Of a DNA stretch of 52,537 bases, positions 31,637 through 39,937 are shown in pieces. The stretch's first letter is position 1. Each line of letters starts with the position of its first letter. Source of the DNA: Anaerotruncus sp. G3(2012) (lineage in GTDB: Bacteria; Bacillota; Clostridia; Oscillospirales; Ruminococcaceae); contig NZ_KE159668.1 in the NCBI RefSeq assembly GCF_000403395.2, forward strand, positions 193,468 through 246,004, given 5' to 3'. A program made the position numbers and the translations under genes. The notes beneath the pieces are model-generated. The model had not been told where the DNA came from and did no database searches. It worked only from the letters and a program-made list of their open reading frames with translations.

Positions 31637-31665
31637 TTGACAACCCGGTTCCGGAATCTTATAAT
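31637..31665 (+). promoter_or_regulatory. Consensus promoter of the RpiR operon
   Basis: TTGACA (31637-31642), exactly 17 bases, TATAAT (31660-31665): a perfect sigma-A consensus, 90 bases before the RpiR start. Such a strong promoter implies tight repression, probably through the palindrome at 31701. Confidence 0.85.
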
Positions 31666-31700
31666 AGGTTTGTAAATAATTATCCGATAGAAAATTACCA

Positions 31701-31730
31701 CGAAAAAGATTTCTATAAAAATCTTTTTCG
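31701..31730 (+). promoter_or_regulatory. Perfect 12-bp inverted repeat in the RpiR leader
   Basis: CGAAAAAGATTT-ctataa-AAATCTTTTTCG lies 36 to 65 bases downstream of the -10 and 25 bases before the RpiR start. Either an autoregulatory operator acting as a roadblock, or an RNA hairpin in the leader. Confidence 0.65.
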
Positions 31731-31754
31731 ATACTCGGCCAAAGGAGCTTTTTT

Positions 31755-32663
31755 ATGCCGGAAACACCGCTTGTGGTCCTCTGCATCAAAAATAAATACC
31801 AGCAGATGAACCCCGCTATGAAGCAGATCGCTGACTACATCATCAGTAATCCAAACCGGGTGATCTATATGGGGATCAGTGAGCTGGCAGCGGCGAGCAG
31901 CGTGAGCATCGCTTCGGTGACCCGGTTTGTCAAACAGGCTGGATACCGGAATTTCAAGTCGTTCCAGCTTGAGCTTGCGGGTTCGCTCACCGAAAGCGTC
32001 GGCCCGGTTTCCAGCGATTCCCCCAGCAGCAAGATCACCTTCGAGTACGGCGGGGCATCCGAGCGGGACACGACCGAGGAGGTCTGTCGGAAGGTATTCA
32101 GCAGCAACCAGCAGATGCTCTCCGATACGATCAAGGCGCTCGATTTTTCCCTGGTGGAGATCGTCTCCCAACGGATTATCAAGGCGCGCAATGTCATCTT
32201 CCTCGGCTGCGGACGCTCGCACATCACTGCCGAAAGCGGCCGGACCCGTCTCTACCGTCTGGGAATCCCGTCCTTCTGCTACAGTGATGTGCACGAGCAG
32301 GTTGTCGCCGCCACCATGTGTGACAAGCAGGATGTGGTGATCGGGATCAGCAACTACGGCCGGACGGCATCGGTGGTCAACTGTTTGAAGCTCGCCCGGG
32401 AGCGCGGGGCGTTCACCGTAGGGATCACCAGCGCGGAAGGTTCCCCGCTGGCGCAGGCTGCCGAATACCTCTTCCTCACCGCTTATAACTACGCCAATCT
32501 TGAGTATCGCGGCCGTGACCACTCTTATGAACCGGCCTGCGAAAATATCACGCAGATCGTCCTGCTGGACTGTATTTATATGAATGTGGCGCTGCATATG
32601 GATAAAAACTGCCTGGACCGGTTCTATGAGACGGTCCGGGAACTCGAAAAAGAACGAATCTGA
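31755..32663 (+). CDS. RpiR/MurR-family regulator with SIS domain
   Basis: 302 residues, ATG after AAAGGAG. The N-terminal helix-turn-helix is MGISELAAASSVSIASVTRF with the preceding QMNPAMKQIADYII. A linker with a serine-rich patch leads to the C-terminal SIS domain from about 135 (VIFLGCGRSHITAE and VVIGISNYGRTASVVNC), which senses sugar phosphates. RpiR proteins control pentose, polyol and amino-sugar operons. It sits just upstream of the FGGY kinase (37-base gap) with a consensus promoter and a palindrome in its leader, so autoregulation is likely. Confidence 0.92.
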   Translation: MPETPLVVLCIKNKYQQMNPAMKQIADYIISNPNRVIYMGISELAAASSVSIASVTRFVKQAGYRNFKSFQLELAGSLTESVGPVSSDSPSSKITFEYGGASERDTTEEVCRKVFSSNQQMLSDTIKALDFSLVEIVSQRIIKARNVIFLGCGRSHITAESGRTRLYRLGIPSFCYSDVHEQVVAATMCDKQDVVIGISNYGRTASVVNCLKLARERGAFTVGITSAEGSPLAQAAEYLFLTAYNYANLEYRGRDHSYEPACENITQIVLLDCIYMNVALHMDKNCLDRFYETVRELEKERI

Positions 32664-32699
32664 TTTTGCCCCGGTTTGAGAAGGGGCGGAGGGAACGTT

Positions 32700-34187
32700 A
32701 TGCAGATAATCGGCATTGATGTGGGCACCTCCGGCGCGAAAGCGGCTGTTTTTGAACCCGGCAGACGGATGGTGGCCTGTGTGCGGGAACCATATTCCTG
32801 CATCTGCCCGGCCAAGGGCCTGCTCGAGCTGGACCCGGAAGAGGTCTGGCAGGCGGTGGTCCGGTGCCTGAAGCGGCTGGCTGGGCAGGCCGACGCTTCA
32901 CAGGTTGGGATGCTCGCCGTTTCGACACAGGGGGAAGCGGTCGTCCCGGTGGATCGGGAAGGCAAGCCGCTGATGAATGCGATCCTCACATTTGATTCCC
33001 GCAACGCGGAGGAGTTTGGCTGGTTTGCCGGACAGACCGACCGGTTCCGGGTGATGGAGCAGACCGGAATGCCGTCCCATCCGATGTTTTCAGCCACGAA
33101 ACTGCTCTGGCTGCGCAACCATGCCCCCGATGGCTTTGAAAAAGCGTGGAAATTTTTCTGCTTCGGGGATTACATAGCATTCCGGCTGGGTGCGGCTCCC
33201 GCGATCGACTATGCGATGGCCAGCCGTACGATGCTTTTCGACCTGCGTGCGCGGCGGTGGTCGGAGGAACTGACCGGGCTCTGTGGAATACCGGTTGAAA
33301 AACTGCCCGAACCGGTTGCAGCGGGGACCCCGATCGGAACCGCAGGCCCCGTACTGACATCGCTCGGTTACCCCGATACGCTGCGGCTCTTCTGCGGCAG
33401 TCACGATCAAATCTGTTGTTCGTTGGGGGCAGGGGTGTTCGATGAGGGGGTCGCGATGGACTCGCTCGGCACCACCGAGAGCATCGTCTGTGTGAGCAGC
33501 CGGCTCACCGCCTCCCGGCAGAACCTCGCCTGCAATATCCCGGTTTACCCCTATCCAGGGGAGGGGCTTTACGCTTACATGACCTTCCTTACCACCTGTG
33601 CTTCCCTGTTGGAATGGTTCCGCACCAAACTGCTGGATGCGCCGGAGGAAGGGTTCTATGCGCAGTATGACCAGAAGCTCACCGAACTTCGGGATCAGCC
33701 CGCTTCGGTATTTGCACTGCCCTATTTCGCAGGGGCGGGTACCCCGCAGATGGATTTCAGAGCGCAGGGGCTGTTTGCGGGCCTGACACTCGATACCGAC
33801 CGTTATCAGCTCTATCGGGCAATCCTCGAGGGGACCTGCTTTGAGGGGCGGCTGAATCTCGCCAATATGGAGTCCTGTGGGATTTCGGTGCGGGAACTGC
33901 GGTGTATCGGCGGCGGCGCGCGGTCTGCGCCGTGGCTCCAGATGAAAGCCGACATCACCGGCCGGAGGGTTGTCTCGATGGCCTGTGAGGAGGCGGGATG
34001 TCTGGGTGCGGCGATGCTTGCAGGGATGGGCAGCGGCCAGTTCCGCAGTCTGCGGGAGGCGGGCGGCGATCTGCTGCATGAACGGGGCGTGTTCCTGCCT
34101 GACCCGGAACGTGCCGCCCGTTATGAGGAAGCCTATCAGACCTATTTGAAGCTGTACCCAGCAGGCTCCACCCTGTATACCATTTAA
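32700..34187 (+). CDS. FGGY-family carbohydrate kinase
   Basis: 495 residues from ATG 32700 after GGCGGAGGG; an upstream frame start at 32676 overlaps that site. Motifs include IIGIDVGTSGAKAAVFEPG, the DSLGTTESIVC phosphate 2 block and RCIGGGARSAPWLQMKADITG (adenosine). The overall pattern is of the xylulokinase/gluconokinase branch. It is the first metabolic gene behind RpiR and before two alcohol dehydrogenases, suggesting phosphorylation of a ketose or sugar acid made from an imported polyol. The substrate is not identifiable by eye. Confidence 0.88.
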   Translation: MQIIGIDVGTSGAKAAVFEPGRRMVACVREPYSCICPAKGLLELDPEEVWQAVVRCLKRLAGQADASQVGMLAVSTQGEAVVPVDREGKPLMNAILTFDSRNAEEFGWFAGQTDRFRVMEQTGMPSHPMFSATKLLWLRNHAPDGFEKAWKFFCFGDYIAFRLGAAPAIDYAMASRTMLFDLRARRWSEELTGLCGIPVEKLPEPVAAGTPIGTAGPVLTSLGYPDTLRLFCGSHDQICCSLGAGVFDEGVAMDSLGTTESIVCVSSRLTASRQNLACNIPVYPYPGEGLYAYMTFLTTCASLLEWFRTKLLDAPEEGFYAQYDQKLTELRDQPASVFALPYFAGAGTPQMDFRAQGLFAGLTLDTDRYQLYRAILEGTCFEGRLNLANMESCGISVRELRCIGGGARSAPWLQMKADITGRRVVSMACEEAGCLGAAMLAGMGSGQFRSLREAGGDLLHERGVFLPDPERAARYEEAYQTYLKLYPAGSTLYTI

Positions 34188-34214
34188 CTAGTTTTATCCG
34201 ATGAAATGTTTTCT

Positions 34215-34400
34215 GGCCTGACTTCGCGCCGGCTGGCCCTGCGCACGCCGCGGCGGCAGCCAAAGCCAATCCAAGTCTTTCTTGAAAAGTTTCGCCCACC
34301 TTTTCAAAGGCAGCGGATTCCAAAGGCAGAGCCTTTGGTCGCGCTCTGCGCTGTGAGGATACCACGCGGCCTCGCCAAGAGGCTTATAAGCATAAAAAGG
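34215..34400 (-). repeat. Dispersed intergenic repeat, copy B (reversed) plus adjoining repeat
   Basis: Read on the minus strand, 34215-34275 has GCTGCCGCC, GCGCAGGGCCA, GGCGCGAAG and TCAGGCCAGAAAAC in the same order as copy C at 36060. The remainder (34270-34400) is GC-rich with self-complementary CCAAAGGC-agag-CCTTTGG around 34320. It lies between the kinase and alcohol dehydrogenase and contains no gene. Confidence 0.5.
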
Positions 34401-34410
34401 GGGTTTTCAG

Positions 34411-35481
34411 ATGAAAGCTGCTGTTGTAGAAAAAATACGTGATGCCCGGGTACTCGAGGTGGAGGACCCCAAAACGCTCCCCGGAAGTATGAAAATCCGG
34501 GTGGAGGCGTGCGCGGTCTGCGGGTCAGACCTGCGAATCTTCACCAAAGGGGATCCACGGGCGACATTTCCGCGGATTATCGGTCACGAGATTGCCGGTA
34601 CGATCGTCGAGTTGGGCGAGGGAACGACCGGTTATGCGGTCGGTGACCGGGTTTGCGTTGCGCCGGGCCACGGATGCGGTGAATGCAAATACTGCAAAAA
34701 CGACATGGGGAACGTCTGCGTCAACCCTCAGCCGAGTATCGGTTACGCAAGCTCGGGCGGGTTTGCCCAGTATATCGTCCCGCCGGTAAACGTCGTGAAA
34801 AATGGCTTTGTCAACAGAATCCCTGACAACCTCTCGTTTGAGGAAGCAAGTATGTCCGAACTGCTCGCCTGCTGCATCAATGCGCAGGAACGCGCGATGG
34901 TCGGCGAGGGGGACACGGTGCTGGTGATCGGCCCCGGGCCTGCGGGCTGTATGCATATCCAGCTTGCCCGCGCGCGCGGCGCAAAAAAGGTGCTCCTTTC
35001 GGGACGCACTCCCGGCAGGCTTCAGAAAGCCGCCGAACGGTTCCATCCGGATGCGGTGTTCACCGAGCAGGGGGACGCGCTGGTCGAGCGGGTGCTCGCC
35101 GAAACAGATGGGCTGGGTGCGGATGTGGTGATCGTCGCCGCACCTTCCCACGAGACACAGGAAGTCGCTATCAAACTCGCGGCGCCGCGCGGACGGGTCA
35201 ACTTTTTTGGCGGCCTGCCCAAGGACAACTGTATCTCCCATATCGAAGCAAACATCATCCATTATAAAGAGGTCATGCTGACTGGCGCGTCGTCCAGCCT
35301 CGGGCGGCAGAACCGCGAAGCACTCCAGCTTATCAGCGAAGGCAAGGTCAAGGCCTCTGACTATATTACCCACCGGTATACCCTTGATGAGTTTAACGAG
35401 GCATTCGCGGCGGTCGAGCGCAAGGACACGATCAAGGCGGTTCTCTTCCCCTGGAAGACCCGCGCGGAGCTGAACGGATGA
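34411..35481 (+). CDS. Zinc-dependent alcohol (polyol) dehydrogenase, MDR family
   Basis: 356 residues. The catalytic zinc motif is ACAVCGSDLRIF with GHEIAGTIVELGEG. The structural zinc site has four cysteines in CGECKYCKNDMGNVC. The NAD-binding motif is VIGPGPAGCMHIQLARARGAK. Family relatives include sorbitol, threonine and galactitol-phosphate dehydrogenases, which oxidise a secondary alcohol to a ketone. It overlaps the next gene by four bases. A second, distinct MDR enzyme is at 36236, so two oxidations or two substrates are likely. Confidence 0.9.
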   Translation: MKAAVVEKIRDARVLEVEDPKTLPGSMKIRVEACAVCGSDLRIFTKGDPRATFPRIIGHEIAGTIVELGEGTTGYAVGDRVCVAPGHGCGECKYCKNDMGNVCVNPQPSIGYASSGGFAQYIVPPVNVVKNGFVNRIPDNLSFEEASMSELLACCINAQERAMVGEGDTVLVIGPGPAGCMHIQLARARGAKKVLLSGRTPGRLQKAAERFHPDAVFTEQGDALVERVLAETDGLGADVVIVAAPSHETQEVAIKLAAPRGRVNFFGGLPKDNCISHIEANIIHYKEVMLTGASSSLGRQNREALQLISEGKVKASDYITHRYTLDEFNEAFAAVERKDTIKAVLFPWKTRAELNG

Positions 35482-36044
35482 GCGGCGGTTATGCCGAGGC
35501 CCGGGACCTGATCCTGAAGGAGCTGGCCGGAGCGCTCGGAAATGTGGAGGAAACAGAGGTCAGCCGGCTGGTCCGGATGATCTGTGATGCCGAAAAGGTG
35601 TTCGTCGTGGGGGTCGGCAGGGTGCTGCTGATGCTTCAGGCGCTCGCCAAACGGCTGAACCATCTCGGCATTGAGGCTAACTTTGTCGGTGCGATCGACG
35701 AACCGGCCATCACCGACCGTGACCTGCTTCTGGTCGGGTCAGGCTCGGGAGAAAGTGCGGTCCCGCTCGCAATCGTGAAAATCGCCAAGCGGTACAACGC
35801 TAAAATTGCGCATATCGGTTCCAATCCCAACAGCTCGATGGCGGAATATGAGGACCTGTTTGTCCGGGTTCCCTGCCGCACCAAGCTGAACCTGCCGGGC
35901 GAGATCGCCTCGCAGCAGCCGATGAGCAGCCTGTTTGAACAGAGCCTGCTGCTTCTGGGGGATACGGTCGCGATGCTGGTCATGCAGGAAAAAGGTCTGG
36001 ACGACCTGCACGCGCTCTGGAAAAAACACGCGAATCTGGAATAA
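35478..36044 (+). CDS. hxlB: 6-phospho-3-hexuloisomerase-like SIS protein
   Basis: 188 residues, start overlapping the dehydrogenase stop (ATGA). One SIS domain with FVVGVGRVLLMLQALAKRLNHLG, the phosphosugar loop LVGSGSGESAVPLAI and a C-terminal FEQSLLLLGDTVAMLVMQ helix fits HxlB, which interconverts 3-hexulose 6-phosphate and fructose 6-phosphate. No partner hexulose-phosphate synthase (HxlA) is seen in the window. It may isomerise a hexulose phosphate made by the flanking dehydrogenases, feeding fructose 6-phosphate. Confidence 0.85.
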   Translation: MSGGYAEARDLILKELAGALGNVEETEVSRLVRMICDAEKVFVVGVGRVLLMLQALAKRLNHLGIEANFVGAIDEPAITDRDLLLVGSGSGESAVPLAIVKIAKRYNAKIAHIGSNPNSSMAEYEDLFVRVPCRTKLNLPGEIASQQPMSSLFEQSLLLLGDTVAMLVMQEKGLDDLHALWKKHANLE

Positions 36045-36059
36045 GTCCCGCGGGCATTC

Positions 36060-36180
36060 TGCCGCTCGACCCCGCCATCTTTAGGATGCCGCCCCACTGC
36101 GAGCGTCCCGGCGCACAGGGGCCAACTGGCGTGAAGCGCCGGCTGTCAGGCCGGAACAGAGACGGACAAAACTGTGGATA
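36060..36180 (+). repeat. Dispersed intergenic repeat, copy C
   Basis: GATGCCGCCCCACTGCGAGC, GGCGCACAGGGGCCAA, CTGGCGTGAAGC, TCAGGCCGGAACAG and GGACAAAACT. These blocks match copy A (18050-18200) and reversed copy B (34215-34275) in order. No gene lies in 36045-36235. Confidence 0.55.
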
Positions 36181-36235
36181 GCGAAAAAATCGAGTGAAAT
36201 GTGAAAGCAGATTGAAAAAGAAGGGGGTTTGCCCA

Positions 36236-37291
36236 ATGAGCGAACAGATGCGGGCGGCGGTGCTCCATGCGCCGGGAAAACTGGTGGTGGAGCAGGTTGC
36301 CGTCCCGGAGATCGGGCCGGATGACGTCCTGCTCAGGGTTTCGGCCTGCGGGGTCTGCGGGTCGGACATCCCGCGGGTGCTGACAACCGGTACCTACCAT
36401 TTCCCGACCATCCCCGGGCATGAGTTCGGCGGCAGGGTGGTCAAAACCGGCAAACATGTCGAGCCCTCGCTCGTAGGCAGGCGTGCGGCGGTCATCCCAT
36501 TGATCCCCTGCCGCAAATGCAGCATGTGCGAGGTCGGCGCGTTCGCCCTCTGTGAAGCGTATGATTTCCTTGGCTCCCGCAGCGACGGTGGGTTCGCCGA
36601 ATACGTCAGGGTCCCGGCCCAGAACCTTGTGTTTGTGCCGGATGAGGTGGACGACGATTCTACCGCCTTCCTCGAGCCGATCAGCGTTGCGCTCCACGTG
36701 ATAGAAAACTGCGGTGTTTCGTATGGCGATACCGTCGCAGTCTATGGTCTGGGCGCCATCGGGGTGTTTGTCGCCCAGTGGGCCAAAGTGTTCGGTGCAA
36801 AGACTGTCTATGCGGTCGATCTCGATCCCAAAAAGATCGAGGTTGCCAACCAGCTGGGCCTGTATGGGGTCAACAGTGCGGAAACCGATGCCGAAGCATT
36901 CCTGAAAGCACAGGGCGGTGTGGACCGGGTATTTGAAGCGTCCGGTGCACCGGCGGTTTTCAACCAGGCACTGCGGGTGCTGCGTCCTTCCGGGGTGCTC
37001 GGGCTGGTCGGACGTCCGACCAAACCGCTGGAAATCCAGGGGGATGCCTATGAAAAGCTGCTGCGCGGGCAGCTCACCATCAAGGGGACCTGGAGCTTTG
37101 AGTTCAAGCGGTTCCCCAAACATGCGTGGGAGACCAGCCTCGAGGCGCTGCGCACCGGCAAAATCCAGACCGCACCGATTATCTCCCACCGTCTGCCGCT
37201 CGAAAAAACGCTCGACGCGGTCAAACTGATGGCGGAGCATTCGGAACCGTTTTATAAAATTCTCATCAACCCGGCCCTGGATAGGGCCTGA
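36236..37291 (+). CDS. Zinc-dependent polyol (galactitol-1-phosphate type) dehydrogenase, MDR family
   Basis: 351 residues from ATG 36236, eleven bases after GAAGGGGG. Catalytic zinc motif ACGVCGSDIPRVL with PGHEFGGRVV; structural zinc cysteines in CRKCSMCEVGAFALC; NAD-binding motif VYGLGAIGVFVAQWAKVFGAK. The SGAPAVFNQAL and KRFPKHAWETSLEAL regions resemble GatD and related polyol dehydrogenases. It differs clearly from the 34411 enzyme. It is 28 bases upstream of the second binding-protein gene and likely in one transcript with it. Confidence 0.9.
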   Translation: MSEQMRAAVLHAPGKLVVEQVAVPEIGPDDVLLRVSACGVCGSDIPRVLTTGTYHFPTIPGHEFGGRVVKTGKHVEPSLVGRRAAVIPLIPCRKCSMCEVGAFALCEAYDFLGSRSDGGFAEYVRVPAQNLVFVPDEVDDDSTAFLEPISVALHVIENCGVSYGDTVAVYGLGAIGVFVAQWAKVFGAKTVYAVDLDPKKIEVANQLGLYGVNSAETDAEAFLKAQGGVDRVFEASGAPAVFNQALRVLRPSGVLGLVGRPTKPLEIQGDAYEKLLRGQLTIKGTWSFEFKRFPKHAWETSLEALRTGKIQTAPIISHRLPLEKTLDAVKLMAEHSEPFYKILINPALDRA

Positions 37292-37318
37292 AATAGACAA
37301 ACATTAGGAGGAAGTACA

Positions 37319-38365
37319 ATGAAAGTCAAACAATTCAGCAGCATCCTGTTGGCAATGGCACTGGCAGGCGCAACCGCACTGTCCGGCTGCGGCGGTTCTT
37401 CGGCACCGGCTTCGTCGGCTGCTCCGGCATCGAGCGCGGCTCCTGCCGCTTCGAGCGAGGCTGCACCGGCAGAGTCCACCCCGGCAGCCGACGGTGACAA
37501 AATCACCATCGGCTATGCGCCCACCACGATGAACAACCCGTTCTGGCTCGCAGTGCTTGACGGCGTCAAATCGGTCACCGATTCGATGGACAACGTTGAG
37601 ATCGTCACTATCGACTGCCAGAACGACCAGTCCCGTATGAACGACCAGATCGGCGACCTGCTGGCTTCCGGCATCGACGCGCTGCTCGTCGCCCCGATGG
37701 ACTCCACCGGCGTAAAACCCGCGCTCGAGGCCTGCCAGCGGGAAGGTGTCCCGGTCATCAACTTCGATACCCCGGTCACCGATGTTGACCTCGTTGAGTC
37801 GATCATCGCTTCGAACAACTACAATGCGGGCGTTGTCGTTGCAAAAGACATGATGGAGAAGCTCGAGAAGGGTTCCAAGGTTGCGGTTCTGCATTCTCCT
37901 TCCGGTCAGGCATGTATCGACCGTGCGGCTGGCTTCTATGACACGATCGGTTATAAGTCTGATGATCCGTACTTCGAGGTCGTTCAGGAGCTGGACGGCA
38001 AGGGCGACACCGGTGTTTCGCTGCCGCTGGCCGAGGATATTCTCCAGGGTTCCCCGGATCTGGGCGCGTTCTTCGCGGTCAACGATCCGTCTGCAATGGG
38101 CTGCGTACAGGCACTCCAGGCACATCCCGAGCTTCAGGGCGTTCTGGTCTACGGCGTTGACGGCAACCCGGATGCAAAAGCCATGATCGAGGCAGGCACC
38201 ATGACCGGTACCGGCGCACAGTCCCCCGAGACCATCGGTTCCAAATCCGCAGAGACCGCGCTTCAGGTTCTGAAGGGTGAGACGGTTGAGCACGACATCG
38301 TTATCGATACCTTCATCATCAACAGCGACAACGTCAGCCAGTACGGCACCGACGGTTGGCAGTAA
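37319..38365 (+). CDS. Sugar-binding lipoprotein (RbsB type), second system
   Basis: 348 residues, ATG after AGGAGG. Lipobox ALSGC (Cys24), then an Ala/Ser/Pro linker to about 57. The fold has the usual NNPFWLAVLDGVKSVTD opening and DQIGDLLASGIDALLVAPMD. It lacks close similarity to the protein at 15777, so the two importers take up different compounds. A hairpin follows the gene, and ATPase and permease genes come next. Confidence 0.92.
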   Translation: MKVKQFSSILLAMALAGATALSGCGGSSAPASSAAPASSAAPAASSEAAPAESTPAADGDKITIGYAPTTMNNPFWLAVLDGVKSVTDSMDNVEIVTIDCQNDQSRMNDQIGDLLASGIDALLVAPMDSTGVKPALEACQREGVPVINFDTPVTDVDLVESIIASNNYNAGVVVAKDMMEKLEKGSKVAVLHSPSGQACIDRAAGFYDTIGYKSDDPYFEVVQELDGKGDTGVSLPLAEDILQGSPDLGAFFAVNDPSAMGCVQALQAHPELQGVLVYGVDGNPDAKAMIEAGTMTGTGAQSPETIGSKSAETALQVLKGETVEHDIVIDTFIINSDNVSQYGTDGWQ

Positions 38366-38401
38366 GCTCAAACATAACAGCTTCCCGGAGTGGGGGATTC
38401 C

Positions 38402-38429
38402 CGGGAGAGCGGCGGTAGCCGCTCTCCCG
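38402..38429 (+). terminator. Intercistronic hairpin after binding-protein gene
   Basis: CGGGAGAGCGGC-ggta-GCCGCTCTCCCG, perfect 12-base stem without T tract, between the binding-protein and ATPase genes. Likely an mRNA stabiliser or partial terminator that favours binding-protein expression. Confidence 0.75.
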
Positions 38430-38446
38430 TTTACGGAGGTGGAAGA

Positions 38447-39937
38447 ATGCAGAAAAAACTTTTGAGGATGGAAAACGTCTCTAAGCTGTTCCCCGGCGTC
38501 AAGGCGCTGGATAATGTCAACCTCGATCTTGAGGCGGGGGAGGTGCTGGGCCTGCTCGGTGAAAACGGCGCGGGCAAGTCCACCCTCATGAACGTGCTGG
38601 GCGGCATCTACAAACCCGAAACCGGTCAGATCTATCTTGATGATGAGCCGGTCACGATCAATGGCGTTCTGGATTCCCAGAGCAAGGGGATCGCCTTTAT
38701 CCACCAGGAGCTGGCGCTCGAACCCTACCTGACGGTTGCGGAAAACATCTTCCTCGGCAGGGAGATGAAGAATTCGCTGGGCATGGTGAGCAAGCCTTTA
38801 ATGTACGAAGCGGCAAAACCGTATCTCGAAATTGTGGGTCTCGACATCTCTCCGTCCAGCCATGTTTCCCATCTCAGTACCGGCCAGCAGCAGATGGTGG
38901 AGATTGCCAAGGCATTTTCTTTGAACGCGAGAATTATCGTCATGGATGAACCTACCTCTTCTCTCTCGGAAAAAGAGGTGGAAATCCTCTTCAAAACCAT
39001 CCGGGATCTGAAAAGACGGAACATCGGCGTCATCTATATTTCGCACAAGATGTCCGAAATCTTCGAACTGACCGACCGGATCACCGTCATGCGGGATGGC
39101 ACCTACATAGGCACCAAAAACACCAGCGAAACCAATGAGGACGAACTGATCCGGATGATGGTCGGACGCGAACTCGGAAACTACTATGTGCGTACCTTTA
39201 ACGAACCGGGGGCAGTCGCGCTCGAGGTGCGGCATATCTCGGCAGGCAAGCAGGTCAAGGACTGCTCGTTCCAGCTGCACAAGGGGGAAATCCTCGGATT
39301 TTATGGGCTGATCGGCGCAGGACGCTCCGAGCTGATGCAGGCAATCATGGGGCTGGATAAGCGGGACAGCGGTGAGATCGAGCTGTTTGGCCACCGGCAT
39401 GACAACATTACCCCCCTCGAGAGCCAGAAGCTCGGCATGGCGCTTGTGCCTGAAAGCCGCAAGACGCAGGGTCTGATCCTGGACAACACCGTGGCATTCA
39501 ACACTACCCTTGCGGTGCTCGACCAGTTTATCAAGAATCTGGTGGTCAACTTCAAGGTGGAACGGGAGATTGTGGAAAACGGGGTCAAGAGCATGAATAT
39601 CAAGACACCGTCGATCACCCAGCGGGTCGGCAACCTCTCGGGCGGAAACCAGCAGAAGGTGGTGCTCGCCAAGTGGCTGGCGACCAATCCCAAAATCCTC
39701 ATCCTTGATGAACCTACCCGCGGCATCGACGTCGGAGCCAAGGCGGAGATCTATAAGATCATCAACGACCTTGCCGCGCAGGGCATCGCGATTATCATGA
39801 TCTCCTCCGAGCTGAACGAGGTCATGAATATGTGCGACCGCATGGCGGTGATGCGCGAGGGTGAGATCGCAGGATTCCTCGACCATCAGGACTTCTCGCA
39901 GGACCTGATCCTGAAGTATGCGTTAGGAGGCAGTTAA
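38447..39937 (+). CDS. Sugar ABC importer ATPase, two-domain RbsA/MglA type, second system
   Basis: 496 residues from ATG 38447 after GGAGGTGG. First domain: GENGAGKSTLMNVLGG, signature LSTGQQQM, IIVMDEPTSSLSEKE. Second: degenerate P-loop GLIGAGRSELMQAIMG, LSGGNQQKV and LILDEPTRGID. Both domains are intact. It is 1 base from the permease start and is the second copy of this family in the window (first at 13251). Confidence 0.95.
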   Translation: MQKKLLRMENVSKLFPGVKALDNVNLDLEAGEVLGLLGENGAGKSTLMNVLGGIYKPETGQIYLDDEPVTINGVLDSQSKGIAFIHQELALEPYLTVAENIFLGREMKNSLGMVSKPLMYEAAKPYLEIVGLDISPSSHVSHLSTGQQQMVEIAKAFSLNARIIVMDEPTSSLSEKEVEILFKTIRDLKRRNIGVIYISHKMSEIFELTDRITVMRDGTYIGTKNTSETNEDELIRMMVGRELGNYYVRTFNEPGAVALEVRHISAGKQVKDCSFQLHKGEILGFYGLIGAGRSELMQAIMGLDKRDSGEIELFGHRHDNITPLESQKLGMALVPESRKTQGLILDNTVAFNTTLAVLDQFIKNLVVNFKVEREIVENGVKSMNIKTPSITQRVGNLSGGNQQKVVLAKWLATNPKILILDEPTRGIDVGAKAEIYKIINDLAAQGIAIIMISSELNEVMNMCDRMAVMREGEIAGFLDHQDFSQDLILKYALGGS

